Source: Bactericera cockerelli
Taxonomy: Eukaryota; Arthropoda; Insecta; Hemiptera; Triozidae
Reading direction: 5' to 3'
Assembly: GCA_024516035.1 (NCBI GenBank)
Contig: CM044964.1
Coordinates: forward strand, 21,368,202-21,432,201
DNA length: 64,000 nucleotides
Positions within the stretch are counted from its first letter, which is position 1, and every line of letters begins with the position of its first letter. Of the stretch, positions 29,953-39,079 are shown piece by piece. The translations under genes were made by a program, and so were the position numbers. The notes beneath the pieces were generated by a model. That model saw only the letters and a program-made list of their open reading frames with translations, was not told where the DNA came from and searched no databases.

Positions 29953-30817
29953 CAGGGTGGGGCAAAAGTCTGGAAACCCCTGAATAACTTTCGAATGGCT
30001 TCTTCGGTAAAATTAAAATTTTGTACGGTAAACCGGGCTAATAAGACCTCCTTTTAGAGTCGGGTCGATTTTTGTTACTGGCCCCCATGTCGGGGCCAGG
30101 GGGGCCAACTTCATTTTTTTAAATACGAACCCCCACCTTGCGATACATTTTTAAAAAGGTCTTTAAATAACAAATACATTAGTGCAAATTTTATTTTTTT
30201 AATATTAACTGTTTGCAAATGGCGTCCAACTTTCTGTATGCAGTAAAGTCTGGAAACCCCTGAATATCTTTCGAAATGGCTTTCTCAGTAAATTTAAAAT
30301 TGTGTACGGTAATCCTCGGTAATTAGACCTTATATTAGAATGGGACCGATTTTTTTTTACCGGCCCCCATGTCGGGGCCAGGGAGGCCAACATCATTTTT
30401 TTTAAATACAAAACCCCACCTTGCGATACATTTTTGGAAAGGTCTAATTACCCCGACTTACCGTGCACAATTTTAAATTTACTAAGTAAGCCCTTTCAAA
30501 AGATATTCAGGGGTTTCCAGACTTTACTGCATATACAAAGTTGGACGCCATTTGCAAACAGTTAATATTAAAAAAATAAAATTTGCACCAATGTATTTCT
30601 TATTTAAAGACATTTCCAAAAATGTATCGCAAGGTGGGGGTTCGTATTTAAAAAAATGAAGTTGGCCCCCCTGGCCCCGACATGGGGACCGGTAACAAAA
30701 ATCGACCCCACTCTAGAAGAAGGTCTTATTAGCCCGGTTTACCTTACAAAATTTTAATTTTACCGAAGAAGCCATTCGAAAGTTATTCAGGGGTTTCCAG
30801 ACTTTTGCCCCACCCTG
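29953..30817. mobile_element. 865-bp nested palindromic TIR element
   Basis: TA-flanked. The ends are CAGGGTGGGGCAAAAGTCTG and its complement. The two outer arms (29953-30240, 30530-30817) are 288 bp each and near-identical inverted copies. The centre (30241-30529) is another element of the same family, with ends CAGTAAAGTCTGGAAACCCC and about 90-bp terminal inverted repeats. Arms and centre share a core with GGCCCCCATGTCGGGGCCAG. No coding capacity. TA flanks and a CAGGGTG end suggest a Tc1/mariner-type MITE. Confidence 0.85.
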
Positions 30818-30819
30818 TA

Positions 30820-30900
30820 TATGCTTTCGGCTCTTACCTTAGCTGAGTTTGTAGAGGTCTACAATCTATAATTTTATTATTTTTTTATGTACTTTTTAAT
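30820..30900 (-). mobile_element. Retroposon 3' end fragment
   Basis: ATATGCTTTCGGCTCTTACC, TTAGCTGAGTTTGTAGA and CTACAATCTATAATTTTATT are repeated in reverse complement at 36548-36640 (CTACAACCTCAGCTGAGGGA, GCCGAAAGCATATTATATTT). The copy is cut by the palindrome to its left. Confidence 0.5.
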
Positions 30901-31261
30901 AAATATGAATAATATTCTAAATTTAAATGAAGTTTAGATTCTTTTAGGACTGATGTCAGTAACTTCTTTAATCTTTCGTTGTTAGAAGCAGCCTTGGGGT
31001 TGGTAACAACGACAGCAAAATCTATAACAACAACAACAACAGCCTTGACATCAATATCACCACCCACACCCAATATTTCACATTTCATTGAATCCTGTTA
31101 CCTCCAGAAGTTCATTTCACGTACTCAGTACTAAGTGGGTCAGGAGATGTCATTTATCCTGGTTTATCCATGAGTATCACCCGGTTGAGCGGTTTCAACC
31201 TGAGTAGACCTTAAACCCAATCCGTCAGTTAGTAAGACCTTAATCCCAACCCGTCAGTAAG

Positions 31262-31474
31262 TAATAATAACACACTTTAGTGGAAGGTAACCACGAGGCG
31301 AGGTTAATGCTCAAAACAATTTCTACCACCTAACCCTCAGTTTCTTATTATTATGTGGTCACATGCTCAAATATATGAGGAAAAAATTCATGGGTGGGAT
31401 TCGAACCAACGCAACGGTTCCCTAAGCTACCTGGATTACCAGACTAGCGCGTTAACCACTTGACTACTAGTGCA
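31262..31474 (-). mobile_element. SINE-A, full length
   Basis: AGTAATAATAACACACTTTA, GTTAATGCTCAAAACAATTT, GGGTGGGATTCGAACCAACG, GACTAGCGCGTTAACCACTT, GACTACTAGTGCA. A good reference copy with a 4-base insertion (CGCAACGG) near the B box. Confidence 0.9.
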
Positions 31475-31749
31475 GTAAGACCTTAAACCCTGACATAACC
31501 TGACAACAAGCCTGTTTTATTTATCGTTTACCAGTTGATAGATTTCAACTAAGTGGTATTTAATTTGGAATCGTTGAGAAGATCTTAAACTTTCAGATAA
31601 CATGTCAACTATAATGGTTTCTCTATGAATATTACGCGGTTGACCGGAGGCTCCCAGGGAGCAGCCTTCCTTGTTCTAAGGATCTTGCAGTTAAGTCCAA
31701 AGAGGAAACGCTGCCTACATAGATAAGTTATATACAGGTTTCCTCACTA

Positions 31750-31802
31750 ATAGTCCGGTTTTTTGCCTATGTCAATCTCTTCCACCCAACCCTTATTTGC
31801 CA
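31750..31802 (-). mobile_element. Element H 5'-side fragment
   Basis: TTTTGCCTATGTCAATCTCT then TCCACCCAACCCTTATTTG, the H block in reverse. Confidence 0.45.
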
Positions 31803-32177
31803 ACAGCTCAGCGGATCCAACCAATGTTTTCTTCAAAGATGTTGCTTTGATCTGGGGTGCTGGGCTGGCCTTCAACTCTGAATGGTTTGCAAAATGTTTT
31901 TCAGTGACACCCAATCGAATAGGTTTCTTTGCTTCACATCTCTTTAGGTGATTCGAGACAGGTCATGTTCAGTCATAGGTTTAAGATCGGCAATTGGCAT
32001 TGTAGTATGATTCCCGCGTTCAGTATTTTCCATTTATCAGTCAGGAATCTGTCGGCATACCAGTTTGACATGCAGGGATACCCAAATGTTTTTCACTTCA
32101 GTTGGTTCAATACAGGACACTTAGAGTTAAGACATTAGAAACTTGAGTTACAATAAATAAGATTCAATAAAAACGAG

Positions 32178-32212
32178 GATTATTTTTTTTCTTCGTAGCC
32201 ATGAAACTGGAG
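32178..32212 (-). mobile_element. SINE-C 3' fragment
   Basis: TTTTTTTCTTCGTAGCCATG then AAACTGGAGCAAC, the reverse of the SINE-C 3' end. Confidence 0.5.
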
Positions 32213-32353
32213 CAACGTCCAGGGTCTCATTCCAGAAAAAGGACTCAAAGTCCCCAAATCTCCCTTTCAATCGTCAAATTTCGTTCAAATAATCTACTCA
32301 GCAGTGTTGTTCACCCAAACAGCCCAATCAGGGAGCAGTTGAGAAAAAGATTT

Positions 32354-32388
32354 GCCAGCGTCGATGGCGTGTTGAACGCACCATTGAG
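32354..32388 (+). mobile_element. 5S-head fragment
   Basis: GCCAGCGTCGATGGCGTGTT then GAACGCACCATTG parallels the first 30 or so bases of 5S rRNA and matches the head of the SINE-5S copy at 35472. Confidence 0.45.
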
Positions 32389-32439
32389 GTTTCAATTTTC
32401 AGGCTCCTGGCACGACCAATTTTTCTATTTTGGTACAAA

Positions 32440-32587
32440 CCAACTTCAGTAGCTTCATCGATAAGGGGGCGGACTTGTAATCTGGAAGTCGGTCGTTAAA
32501 GTGCCAAGTTCAGAAAACATTACTTAAGTCAGTTTGAGTAGTTCTGACATCACAAAAGTGATTGAAACAAATATTACATTTTTTTCT
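32440..32587 (+). mobile_element. SINE-B, diverged
   Basis: CAACTTCAGTAGCTTCATCG, GGACTTGTAATCTGGAAGTC, GTTTGAGTAGTTCTGACATC, GTGATTGAAACAAATATTAC. The B box is degraded. Confidence 0.75.
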
Positions 32588-32599
32588 ATTATGTTCTTA

Positions 32600-32720
32600 G
32601 GGAATACAATCCTGGGATCCTGAGATACCGGGATCCCGAAACAAAATGGCCCATATTCTAATCCCGGGATTGAAGGTTCAATTCTGGAATTTTCGGGATT
32701 ACAAATTTGCTTATTTTCCT
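32600..32720. repeat. Possible imperfect hairpin repeat
   Basis: CCTGGGATCCTGAGATACCG, GGATCCCGAAAC and AATCCCGGGATTGAAGG are multiple inverted GGGATCCC/AATCCCGGGATT words. Could be an eroded MITE; single copy here. Confidence 0.3.
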
Positions 32721-33085
32721 TTGTTTATTCCTACTCCAAAGGTTTATTTCCTAAAATGAAGAGCATTTTAGCAGTGTGCCTATATTGTAAAATATTTTGG
32801 ATGAAGGACTTGGTGCTATGAAACCGAATTGGAGACCTTTTTTAATCTAATTATAAAAATTTACAATGTTAAGATGTATTTTTTGTTCTGTGTACATACT
32901 GTACATACTTAAGACTTTTTTGACAGCCAGGCAGCTCGATTTGGTCAAATATCGAATGTAAGCGGTCCCCTCGTTTGGGAAGCCCTGTGCTACTGGCACA
33001 GTTGGCCTCCTTAGAACATTTGCATCAACACGAGTCTGATGTGGTTTTCCGCTAAATAGGATGCAGTTGATGATTATCTGTGTCA

Positions 33086-33490
33086 ATACCTCAGGTCTGG
33101 CTGGGGGACTATAAACAGGGAGTAGACCAGCAGTCTGGCTGGAGGACTATAAATAGGGAGTTGACTAGCAGTCTGGCTGTTGGACTATAAATAGGGAGTT
33201 GACTAGCAGTCTGGCTGGATGACTCTAAACAGGGAGTAGACCAGCAGTCTGGCTTGGGGACTATAAACAGGGAGTAGACCAGCAGTCTAGCTGGGGGACT
33301 ATAAACAGGGAGTAGACCAGCAGTCTGGCTGGGGGACTATAAACAGGGAGTAGACCAGCATTGGCTTGGTTCTGGGGGCTCTTGTCAATTATTAGGCTCC
33401 TTGTAAAGACAGTGGTAGAAGTGCTGATTCATTCCTCCACTGTCTGGCTACCATCGTAAACGATGACGCCACCTATGATGATGAATACCT
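33086..33490 (+). repeat. Element L with seven 38-bp units
   Basis: GTCTGGCTGGGGGACTATAA then ACAGGGAGTAGACCAGCA, 38 bp, repeated about seven times (33095-33362). Then come GGCTTGGTTCTGGGGG, TCTTGTCAATTATTAG, GACAGTGGTAGAAGTGCTGA, ACTGTCTGGCTACCATCGTA, AACGATGACG and a (GAT)n end. Confidence 0.85.
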
Positions 33491-33514
33491 CAGGACGAAA
33501 TTTATAGAATGATG

Positions 33515-33613
33515 GACCGACCTCAGTAGCTTGATTGTCAATACGGCGAAGTCGTAACCAGAGGTCGGTGGTTCGAATCCCAAGTTTAGCAAAGATTTAG
33601 AAAAGCGTAATTG
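33515..33613 (+). mobile_element. SINE-B, 3' truncated
   Basis: ACCGACCTCAGTAGCTTGAT, GGTCGGTGGTTCGAATCCCA (B box), GATTTAGAAAAGCG. Stops where a SINE-C begins. Confidence 0.75.
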
Positions 33614-33895
33614 GCTGTTTCACAGACTTTTTTATTTCTTAGCCATGAAACAGGAGATACTGTAGACGCTTGTGGTCTGTGTTGCAGCTTGCCAATCCCA
33701 TAATACGCCTCCCCTATGATGAGCGAGATGTGATACAATACTTCCCATTTAGGTGCTGTGTCAACACGAGCGCACCGGAAGGTATCCCTTACAAACAACT
33801 AGAACCCAAATTAGAATACAATATTTTGTCGGCTCAGGGTATCGAATACAGGACTTTCCACATGGCAAACTCGCGCTTAACCACTGAGCTAATTT
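33614..33895 (-). mobile_element. SINE-C, full length, inserted in SINE-B
   Basis: CTGTTTCACAGACTTTTTTA, TAGCCATGAAACAGGAGATA, GAGCGCACCGGAAGGTATCC, GGTATCGAATACAGGAC, CTTAACCACTGAGCTA. The SINE-B body does not resume after it. Confidence 0.8.
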
Positions 33896-34435
33896 ATAGC
33901 TATAAATATTCTAGTAGACCCATTTTCTTGTATATTAATAAAGAATCAAAACCCTGGTTCTTAATTAAATGAAAAAGCAAAAACGCTAACTTAAAAAAAA
34001 TACTAAAAATATTACATGATAATTGAAATTAAGAGACAGTAAAAAAAAACAGGCACAGACATCCACAGAGAAAAAAATGCAAGTGTACCACTTGAAGAAA
34101 AACGTACAAGAGAAACGAAAAACACACAGAGAAAATCTTTCATCGATGGTTTTCCTTAACATACTTCACAGATTCATGTCAAGTGTTCGATATCCAATCA
34201 TGTGTACTCATCCGTCAAGTCCCAAGTCCTTGGTTCGATGCTCGACTATTGACCTAAATTATTTTGCCTCTGTTTCATGGAAACTCGTGATGATAATCGA
34301 ATGTCTCCGATCAATTGAAACGAATGGTAAGGTCTTCTTGTGTGTATTGTGAGGTCTTTGTGAGATATGATATTCTGGTATGTTTATTTTTTAAGCTAAT
34401 TGTATCACAGAATCGCTATAAGCCGTCAAAATCCC

Positions 34436-34525
34436 AAAGGGGAGGACACCTTGTCATGTTCCGGCTGGGTATTGAACCTGCGACCTCTAGATTACTAATC
34501 AGACGCCTTGACCAGTGAGCTAATT
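34436..34525 (-). mobile_element. SINE-F head fragment
   Basis: GTTCCGGCTGGGTATTGAAC, CTGCGACCTCTAGATTACTA and GCCTTGACCAGTGAGCTA: the minus-strand tRNA-like head of family F (B box GGTTCGAA eroded to GTTCAATA). Confidence 0.65.
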
Positions 34526-34879
34526 AACTTAATTAATATCACACCTCAGAACCTGCTCAATCAAAACGATAGCTGCGAAGTTTAAAACCCTCGATTCTCC
34601 AATGACCAATTCGTGCGTCTTTTATTCCAGCTCTGCATCGATTTCTCTGACCTCCGAACCTCGTGTTCTCGTGCCAATGGAGCGTGACCCATTGGCAGAA
34701 TTCTGACCCGTGGGTCCGATCACTCCGGGTTCGACCTCTCGAATGGCCAAAGGACCTTACAAAGGTCAGTCGAGAAGGATGAGCTCTGGACGAAGGACAT
34801 AAATCCTGTGAGTTCCGGATCGGATGGATATCGAACTCTGATGGATTTATAGGAATTTTTTCAAGATAGTTCCTGCTTG

Positions 34880-35046
34880 TTAGGTGCGCGATCACAACGT
34901 CGGCATATACCCTGGACCTTGGTATCACGTAAAATAATCTAACCAAGTTAATTGATCCAAGCGGACACACGGAGTCCCGAAAATCCTCTATATCAAGCTG
35001 TAGGTACAAGGGTATGTGGTTGAGGGTGTAGGGTATATGCCCAGAT
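34880..35046 (+). mobile_element. Element K copy
   Basis: GTATCACGTAAAATAATCTA, ACCAAGTTAATTGATCCAAG, GAAAATCCTCTATATCAAGC, GTGTAGGGTATATGCCC. It lacks the crisp inverted ends of the 26.5-kb copy. Confidence 0.5.
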
Positions 35047-35252
35047 CTGTGAGAGTAAAGGGATTTAGACTGTGAGAGTAAAGGGATTCTTTAGTCTCAT
35101 TCTTGTAGGATACAGAGTACTGTATTGTATAGGCCATTGATTTGGAATAGCTAAAGTATTAACCCTGATAACGCGGTGAATTTTTCCTTCCAGAATACAA
35201 TCGTCTTTCTGGAATTAAAATTTGTTGGATGACTGGGTGGATAAAGGAAATT

Positions 35253-35472
35253 GGTTTTTATTTTGCGTTCAACAATGCTTTCAACCACATGGTCATATGA
35301 CGTCGTGGTTGTTACCCTCCATACGCAAGAAACTCACAAATCTGCTACCCACAGTAACCTCACTCGGCCTGGGTTGGGACCTGGCACCACGAAGTCTTCA
35401 ACCCGATGGATGTTGCTCAACTTCGTTGATCCTACGAGAATCGGTGCATTCAACGCGCCATCGACTCTGGCC
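35253..35472 (-). mobile_element. SINE-5S, full length, best 5S head
   Basis: Minus strand from 35472: GGCCAGAGTCGATGGCGCGT, TGAATGCACCGATTCTCGTA, GGATCAACGAAGTTGAGCAA. This lines up with the 5' half of animal 5S rRNA (GCC...AC...CGCTGAATACATCGGTTCTCG). The shared body then follows: CCCAGGCCGAGTGAGGTTAC, GTATGGAGGGTAACAACCAC, ATGACCATGTGGTTGAAAGC, and an A-rich end. Confidence 0.8.
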
Positions 35473-35571
35473 GAATTAGCATCCGTTGGATAGAGAAAGC
35501 AAATGCTTCGCCGGGAAATAAAGAAAAGTCCAAGTCCTCATGATGGTTGGATCGCAAATAAAAATATGTGG

Positions 35572-35645
35572 TTCAGGACAAGCCAACATTAAAATAAAGT
35601 TGGCTGGAGACCATCACTCACCCCTCCAGCTGTAGCCAAGCTAGC
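35572..35645 (+). repeat. Repeat T, second copy
   Basis: CAGGACAAGCCAACATTAAA, ATAAAGTTGGCTGGAGACCA and CTCCAGCTGTAGCCAAGCTA match 27677-27750 in the same orientation. Confidence 0.6.
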
Positions 35646-35960
35646 TACAACAACAGCAACATGGGAAATGTTTATGGCCGGTTTGATTTCAGTCTCTTGA
35701 TTTGAGCGCCAGGCTTGATTGTTGTTTATGAGTGGTGCGAAGGACCTAATAGACGTTGTTGGACCTGGTCAGGAGTTGTAATGAATGAGGTCTGTAGGTC
35801 CCAATCAGAATGGACTAACGGAATGCCTGCGCCGGAACTTATCTTTGGAGTGAAGCTTACCAAGTGACCAGTGTAATCTTGTTCCGTTCGAGATTATTAT
35901 TGTTTACTTTTGATTTTAATTAGGTATTTTTGAAGTTTCTTTTCTCACATAGATAGATTA

Positions 35961-36335
35961 TAATAATAATAACACTCTTTAGTTTAAGGGTTGGGCGGAA
36001 GAGATTGCCACAGGCAATAACCCCACCTTTTAGGTAGGACATTATTGTTATTTTCTTTTTTACTTATTTATTTTGTCATTTGTTTGTTTTTTCTTAATTA
36101 TATACTGTTACCATTGTACTTTGTCCTCCTAATAAATCATAAAAAAAGGTAACCACCAGGCGAGGTTAATTCTCAAAGCATTTTCTAACACCTAACTCTC
36201 AGAGACTTATTATTATGTGGTCACAAACTTAAATTAATGAGGAAAACTTCATGCACTTGGTGAGATTCGAACCAACGGATCCCTACGCTACTTGGCTTAC
36301 CAGACTAGCGCGTTAACCACTTGACTACCAGTGCA
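35961..36335 (-). mobile_element. SINE-A interrupted by element H
   Basis: 35961-35983 (TAATAATAATAACACTCTTT, AGT) is separated from the rest (36148-36335, GGTAACCACCAGGCGAGGTT to GACTACCAGTGCA) by element H. Apart from that gap it is close to the family consensus. Confidence 0.85.
35984..36147 (+). mobile_element. Element H, inserted in SINE-A
   Basis: GGGTTGGGCGGAAGAGATTG, CCACAGGCAATAACCCCACC, TTTTAGGTAGGACATT, a T-rich middle, then TTGTCCTCCTAATAAATCAT and an A-run. The AATAAA plus poly-A ending marks an RNA-derived insertion on the plus strand. Confidence 0.75.
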
Positions 36336-36547
36336 CTTATGCAGTAGTTGTAGTAGCCACACAGACCATATTAATACTCATGTAGCCAGAATAATAATCA
36401 ATGCTGATGGCAAAAGTTTAAACGGTTCAGTTTGGTATGTCTGAGGCGGCATTGAGAAGGCTGCCTTGCCCCTGATCTCAGCGGTAGTGACTTCTCCAGT
36501 CTGATGTACTGGGTTCGACTGAGTACATACATAAATATGTAAAATTT

Positions 36548-36660
36548 ATTTTAAAAGTACATAAAATAATAATAAAATAGATTGTAGTCTTCTACAACCT
36601 CAGCTGAGGGAAGTGCCGAAAGCATATTATATTTATTTTAATAAATTTTTAATGTATTAT
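36548..36660 (+). mobile_element. Retroposon 3' end fragment
   Basis: Inverse copy of 30820-30900: GATTGTAGTCTTCTACAACC, TCAGCTGAGGGAAGTGCCGA, AAGCATATTATATTTATTTT. Confidence 0.5.
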
Positions 36661-36975
36661 TTAATGCTTAACCACTGAGCTAATCGCGAGAGACTTATCG
36701 ATTTCATTGACCTCACAGACTTTGCGCGGATCCTGTATACAATCTCGTAAAACACAGGTAGGATACTTCCATGTATACATAGGTATTTCATATAGAGATA
36801 TTCATAGTTTTATCAGACATACATAGCTATGTAGTCATACTAAAGACTCGTACGTCTGCTTTCATTTATGTGCCACAATGACTACGATGTACCCTGGAGA
36901 AATGGGTACCATATTAGATGGGTACCATTTTAGATGGGAGAAATGGGTACCATGAGTGGTAGATAATGTGATAGA

Positions 36976-37075
36976 CTAGTCACCGTGGCCAAGTGGGTAG
37001 CGCACTAGGCTTGCACGCAAGATGACCTGGGTTCGATCCCCAGCAGAATTTTTCTGCTTTGTACTTGACGTATGT
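36976..37075 (+). mobile_element. SINE-E copy (tRNA-like head)
   Basis: GTCACCGTGGCCAAGTGGGT (good A box), GACCTGGGTTCGATCCCCAG (good B box), then GAATTTTTCTGC. The 5' and 3' ends do not form an acceptor stem, so not a real tRNA gene. Confidence 0.6.
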
Positions 37076-37077
37076 GG

Positions 37078-37195
37078 TCAAAATGCAAAATGAGAGTATA
37101 ATTTTCTCAAACTCTTATGTCCCGGGTGAGTTTCAAACCCGCGACCTCTGGATAACCAGACCGCCGCCTTGACCACTGAGCTACCGAGACATGTC
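37078..37195 (-). mobile_element. SINE-F copy
   Basis: Minus strand: TGTCTCGGTAGCTCAGTGGT, CAAGGCGGCGGTCTGGTTAT, GGTCGCGGGTTTGAAACTCA, CCCGGGACATAAGAG, then the body toward GACCACATACG. Confidence 0.75.
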
Positions 37196-37742
37196 TCTTC
37201 GTCAGATTTGGCTAACACAACCGAAAATATCGCCCGTCATTCAACACGAATTCCTACTCGAAGCTCAGATCTAGGTCGGCATATAACTTGGGCACTGGGC
37301 ATATATTTAATGCCCATATATTTAATGTAGATATTTTTAATATAATTAAGTAAGACTATAAGTAACAGTGCATAACTCCATTGAATAAAATACGAAAAGC
37401 CTTGTTATAAGGGACGTCCTTATTTCTCCTCGTTGTGATTATATTTACCAGTGGCGGAATCATAGGCAAAAAGTCCCATGATTCTGCGCTACTCACTTGT
37501 TGTCACCGTGAAGGAGTGAGTTAGCGCGCTAGGCATTGCATGGGTTTTTTATTTTGCCCAATGTACATTTTGTAGTTTATTTTTATGTATGGCCAATTGA
37601 TGTAAAATGGGTTACAGAGCCATTTTACAAAAATAAATAAATAAATACAAAAAAAAAAAAAAAAAAAAAAAAAAATATTATATACCCGTATAGTTTAGTT
37701 ATGTTGATGGTAGCTATGTATGTATGTGCATGAGTAAATTAA

Positions 37743-37981
37743 CACATTCAGCGCCACCTGTACAGCATAGTGTACACGAGTGTTTTCTACAGTTGACCGC
37801 GTGTACACTATGCTGTACAAGTGCTGTACACCTCACCCTCTCACTTTCAGAAACCGATGTTCTTTATATTGTACACGCTACTGTGTATTTCTTATTTGAG
37901 TCTACCTACCTCTTTTTTCACACAAAATAAGTTGGTCCACTGAATCATATTACCAAAAAAAAACCCTTGGCGCTGAGTGTG
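37743..37981. mobile_element. TTAA-flanked MITE (piggyBac-like)
   Basis: Flanked by TTAA at 37739-37742 and 37982-37985. Ends: CACATTCAGCGCCA and, in complement, CACACTCAGCGCCA. An internal inverted pair CTGTACAGCATAGTGTACAC / CGTGTACACTATGCTGTACA adds a second stem. TTAA duplication is the piggyBac hallmark. The short ORF across it is not a gene. Confidence 0.75.
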
Positions 37982-38198
37982 TTAACGAAGAATAGCATCA
38001 ATAGCCACTCTGGCCAAATAGACTCGAATAATCTGCATACTGAAGAGTGATGAACCAGGACCCGCATACTAAACAGAAGAACCGGTGCTACCAGCTACCA
38101 GTTTGACACCAATTTTCGGTACACGCCGGTGGTATGGTCCGCTAAAATTAGAGCAATAGAGAGTGAATTTTCAGAATAGTTTTAATATAATAATAATA

Positions 38199-38240
38199 TA
38201 GCCTTGTTCGTACTGCCCGATTAAGACTAAGACTAATATA
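38199..38240 (-). mobile_element. SINE-F 3' tail fragment
   Basis: ATAGCCTTGTTCGTACTGCC and CGATTAAGACTAAGACT are the complement of the SINE-F 3' end at 61728-61765. Confidence 0.5.
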
Positions 38241-38300
38241 GCTCCTGTTTCATGGCTAAGAAATAAAAAAGGCTGTGAAACACTCATCTTTAAAAAAATA
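38241..38300 (+). mobile_element. SINE-C 3' fragment
   Basis: GCTCCTGTTTCATGGCTAAG, AAATAAAAAAGGCTGTGAAA, CACTCATCTTT. Confidence 0.7.
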
Positions 38301-38431
38301 AAATAATAATAACCCCGTCCTTTGATTAGCTCATTATTATGTATTGTAATACATTCTTATCTATTATTTTTCATCTTTGTTATGATTATATTGTATTAAA
38401 TTTTATATTTTCTTGTAGCCATTAAAAGTTA

Positions 38432-38575
38432 AAGTTATCATATTTGTGTTAATCATTTACGTGATATCACAACTACTCAAACTCGCTGTACTAAATCCAT
38501 GCTCAAACCGTGACTTGAACCACCGACCTCCAGGTTACAAGTTGATCGCCTTATCGTTCATGCTACTGAGGTCGG
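38432..38575 (-). mobile_element. SINE-B, full length
   Basis: AAGTTATCATATTTGTGTTA, CGTGATATCACAACTACTCA, GTGACTTGAACCACCGACCT, GCTACTGAGGTCGGT. Confidence 0.85.
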
Positions 38576-38639
38576 TAAGGTCGGTTATATAAAAACCATA
38601 AACGAAAAGTCAGGAGTATCGAGTGAGAGTTGTCCAACT

Positions 38640-38812
38640 AAATGGGAAGTATTGTGTTACTTCTCGCCCATTAGAGGGGAGGCAAACTACGGGATGGGCA
38701 ATTGGGCAGGCTACAACATAGACCACAAGCGTCTACAGTAGCTCCTGTTTCACTATTACGAAATAAAGAGACTGTGAAACACTCATCTTTAACAACAACA
38801 ACAACAAAAATA
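38640..38812 (+). mobile_element. SINE-C, 5' truncated
   Basis: AAATGGGAAGTATTGTGTTA, CTCGCCCATTAGAGGGGAGG, CGTCTACAGTAGCTCCTGTT, GACTGTGAAACACTCATCTT, then (AAC)n. The head is missing, as expected from incomplete reverse transcription. Confidence 0.8.
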
Positions 38813-38817
38813 TCAAA

Positions 38818-38878
38818 GTTCTTACTTTATTAATTGTATGCTGAACTTGGGACTTGAACCACTGACCTCCAGATCAAT
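38818..38878 (-). mobile_element. SINE-B fragment
   Basis: GAACTTGGGACTTGAACCAC then TGACCTCCAGATCAATAATA; only the B-box side remains. Confidence 0.5.
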
Positions 38879-39066
38879 AATAATAATGGTATCGCCTTAT
38901 TTATTCTACCCAACTAGGACTAATGAGTACTATCATTCCAGCAGTAAGCCCAAGACATATTAAAATCCCGAGTCAGAGGATAACTTGTTATCTAGCGGCT
39001 AGGTTTTGAACCCGCAACCTCTGGATTACCAGACCGCCCCCTTTACCACTGAGCTACCGGACAGAC
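38879..39066 (-). mobile_element. SINE-F, full length
   Basis: Tail TAATAATGGTATCGCCTTAT, then ATTCCAGCAGTAAGCCCAAG, GGTTTTGAACCCGCAACCTC (B box), ACCACTGAGCTACCGGACAG (A box). Confidence 0.75.
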
Positions 39067-39079
39067 ATTTACAATAGTT

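Noticed and set aside
30205..30411. Minus-strand ORF inside the palindrome
   Set aside because: Falls across arm and centre of the nested TIR element; no protein-like conservation between arms.
34557..35009. 150-codon minus-strand ORF
   Set aside because: Overlaps element K, Arg-rich, with no recognisable domain; probably chance.
36976..37045. tRNA-like sequences with good A and B boxes as genuine tRNA genes (also 4790-4857, 53470-53540, 61567-61650)
   Set aside because: Acceptor stems or anticodon arms do not close properly, and each continues into a SINE body.
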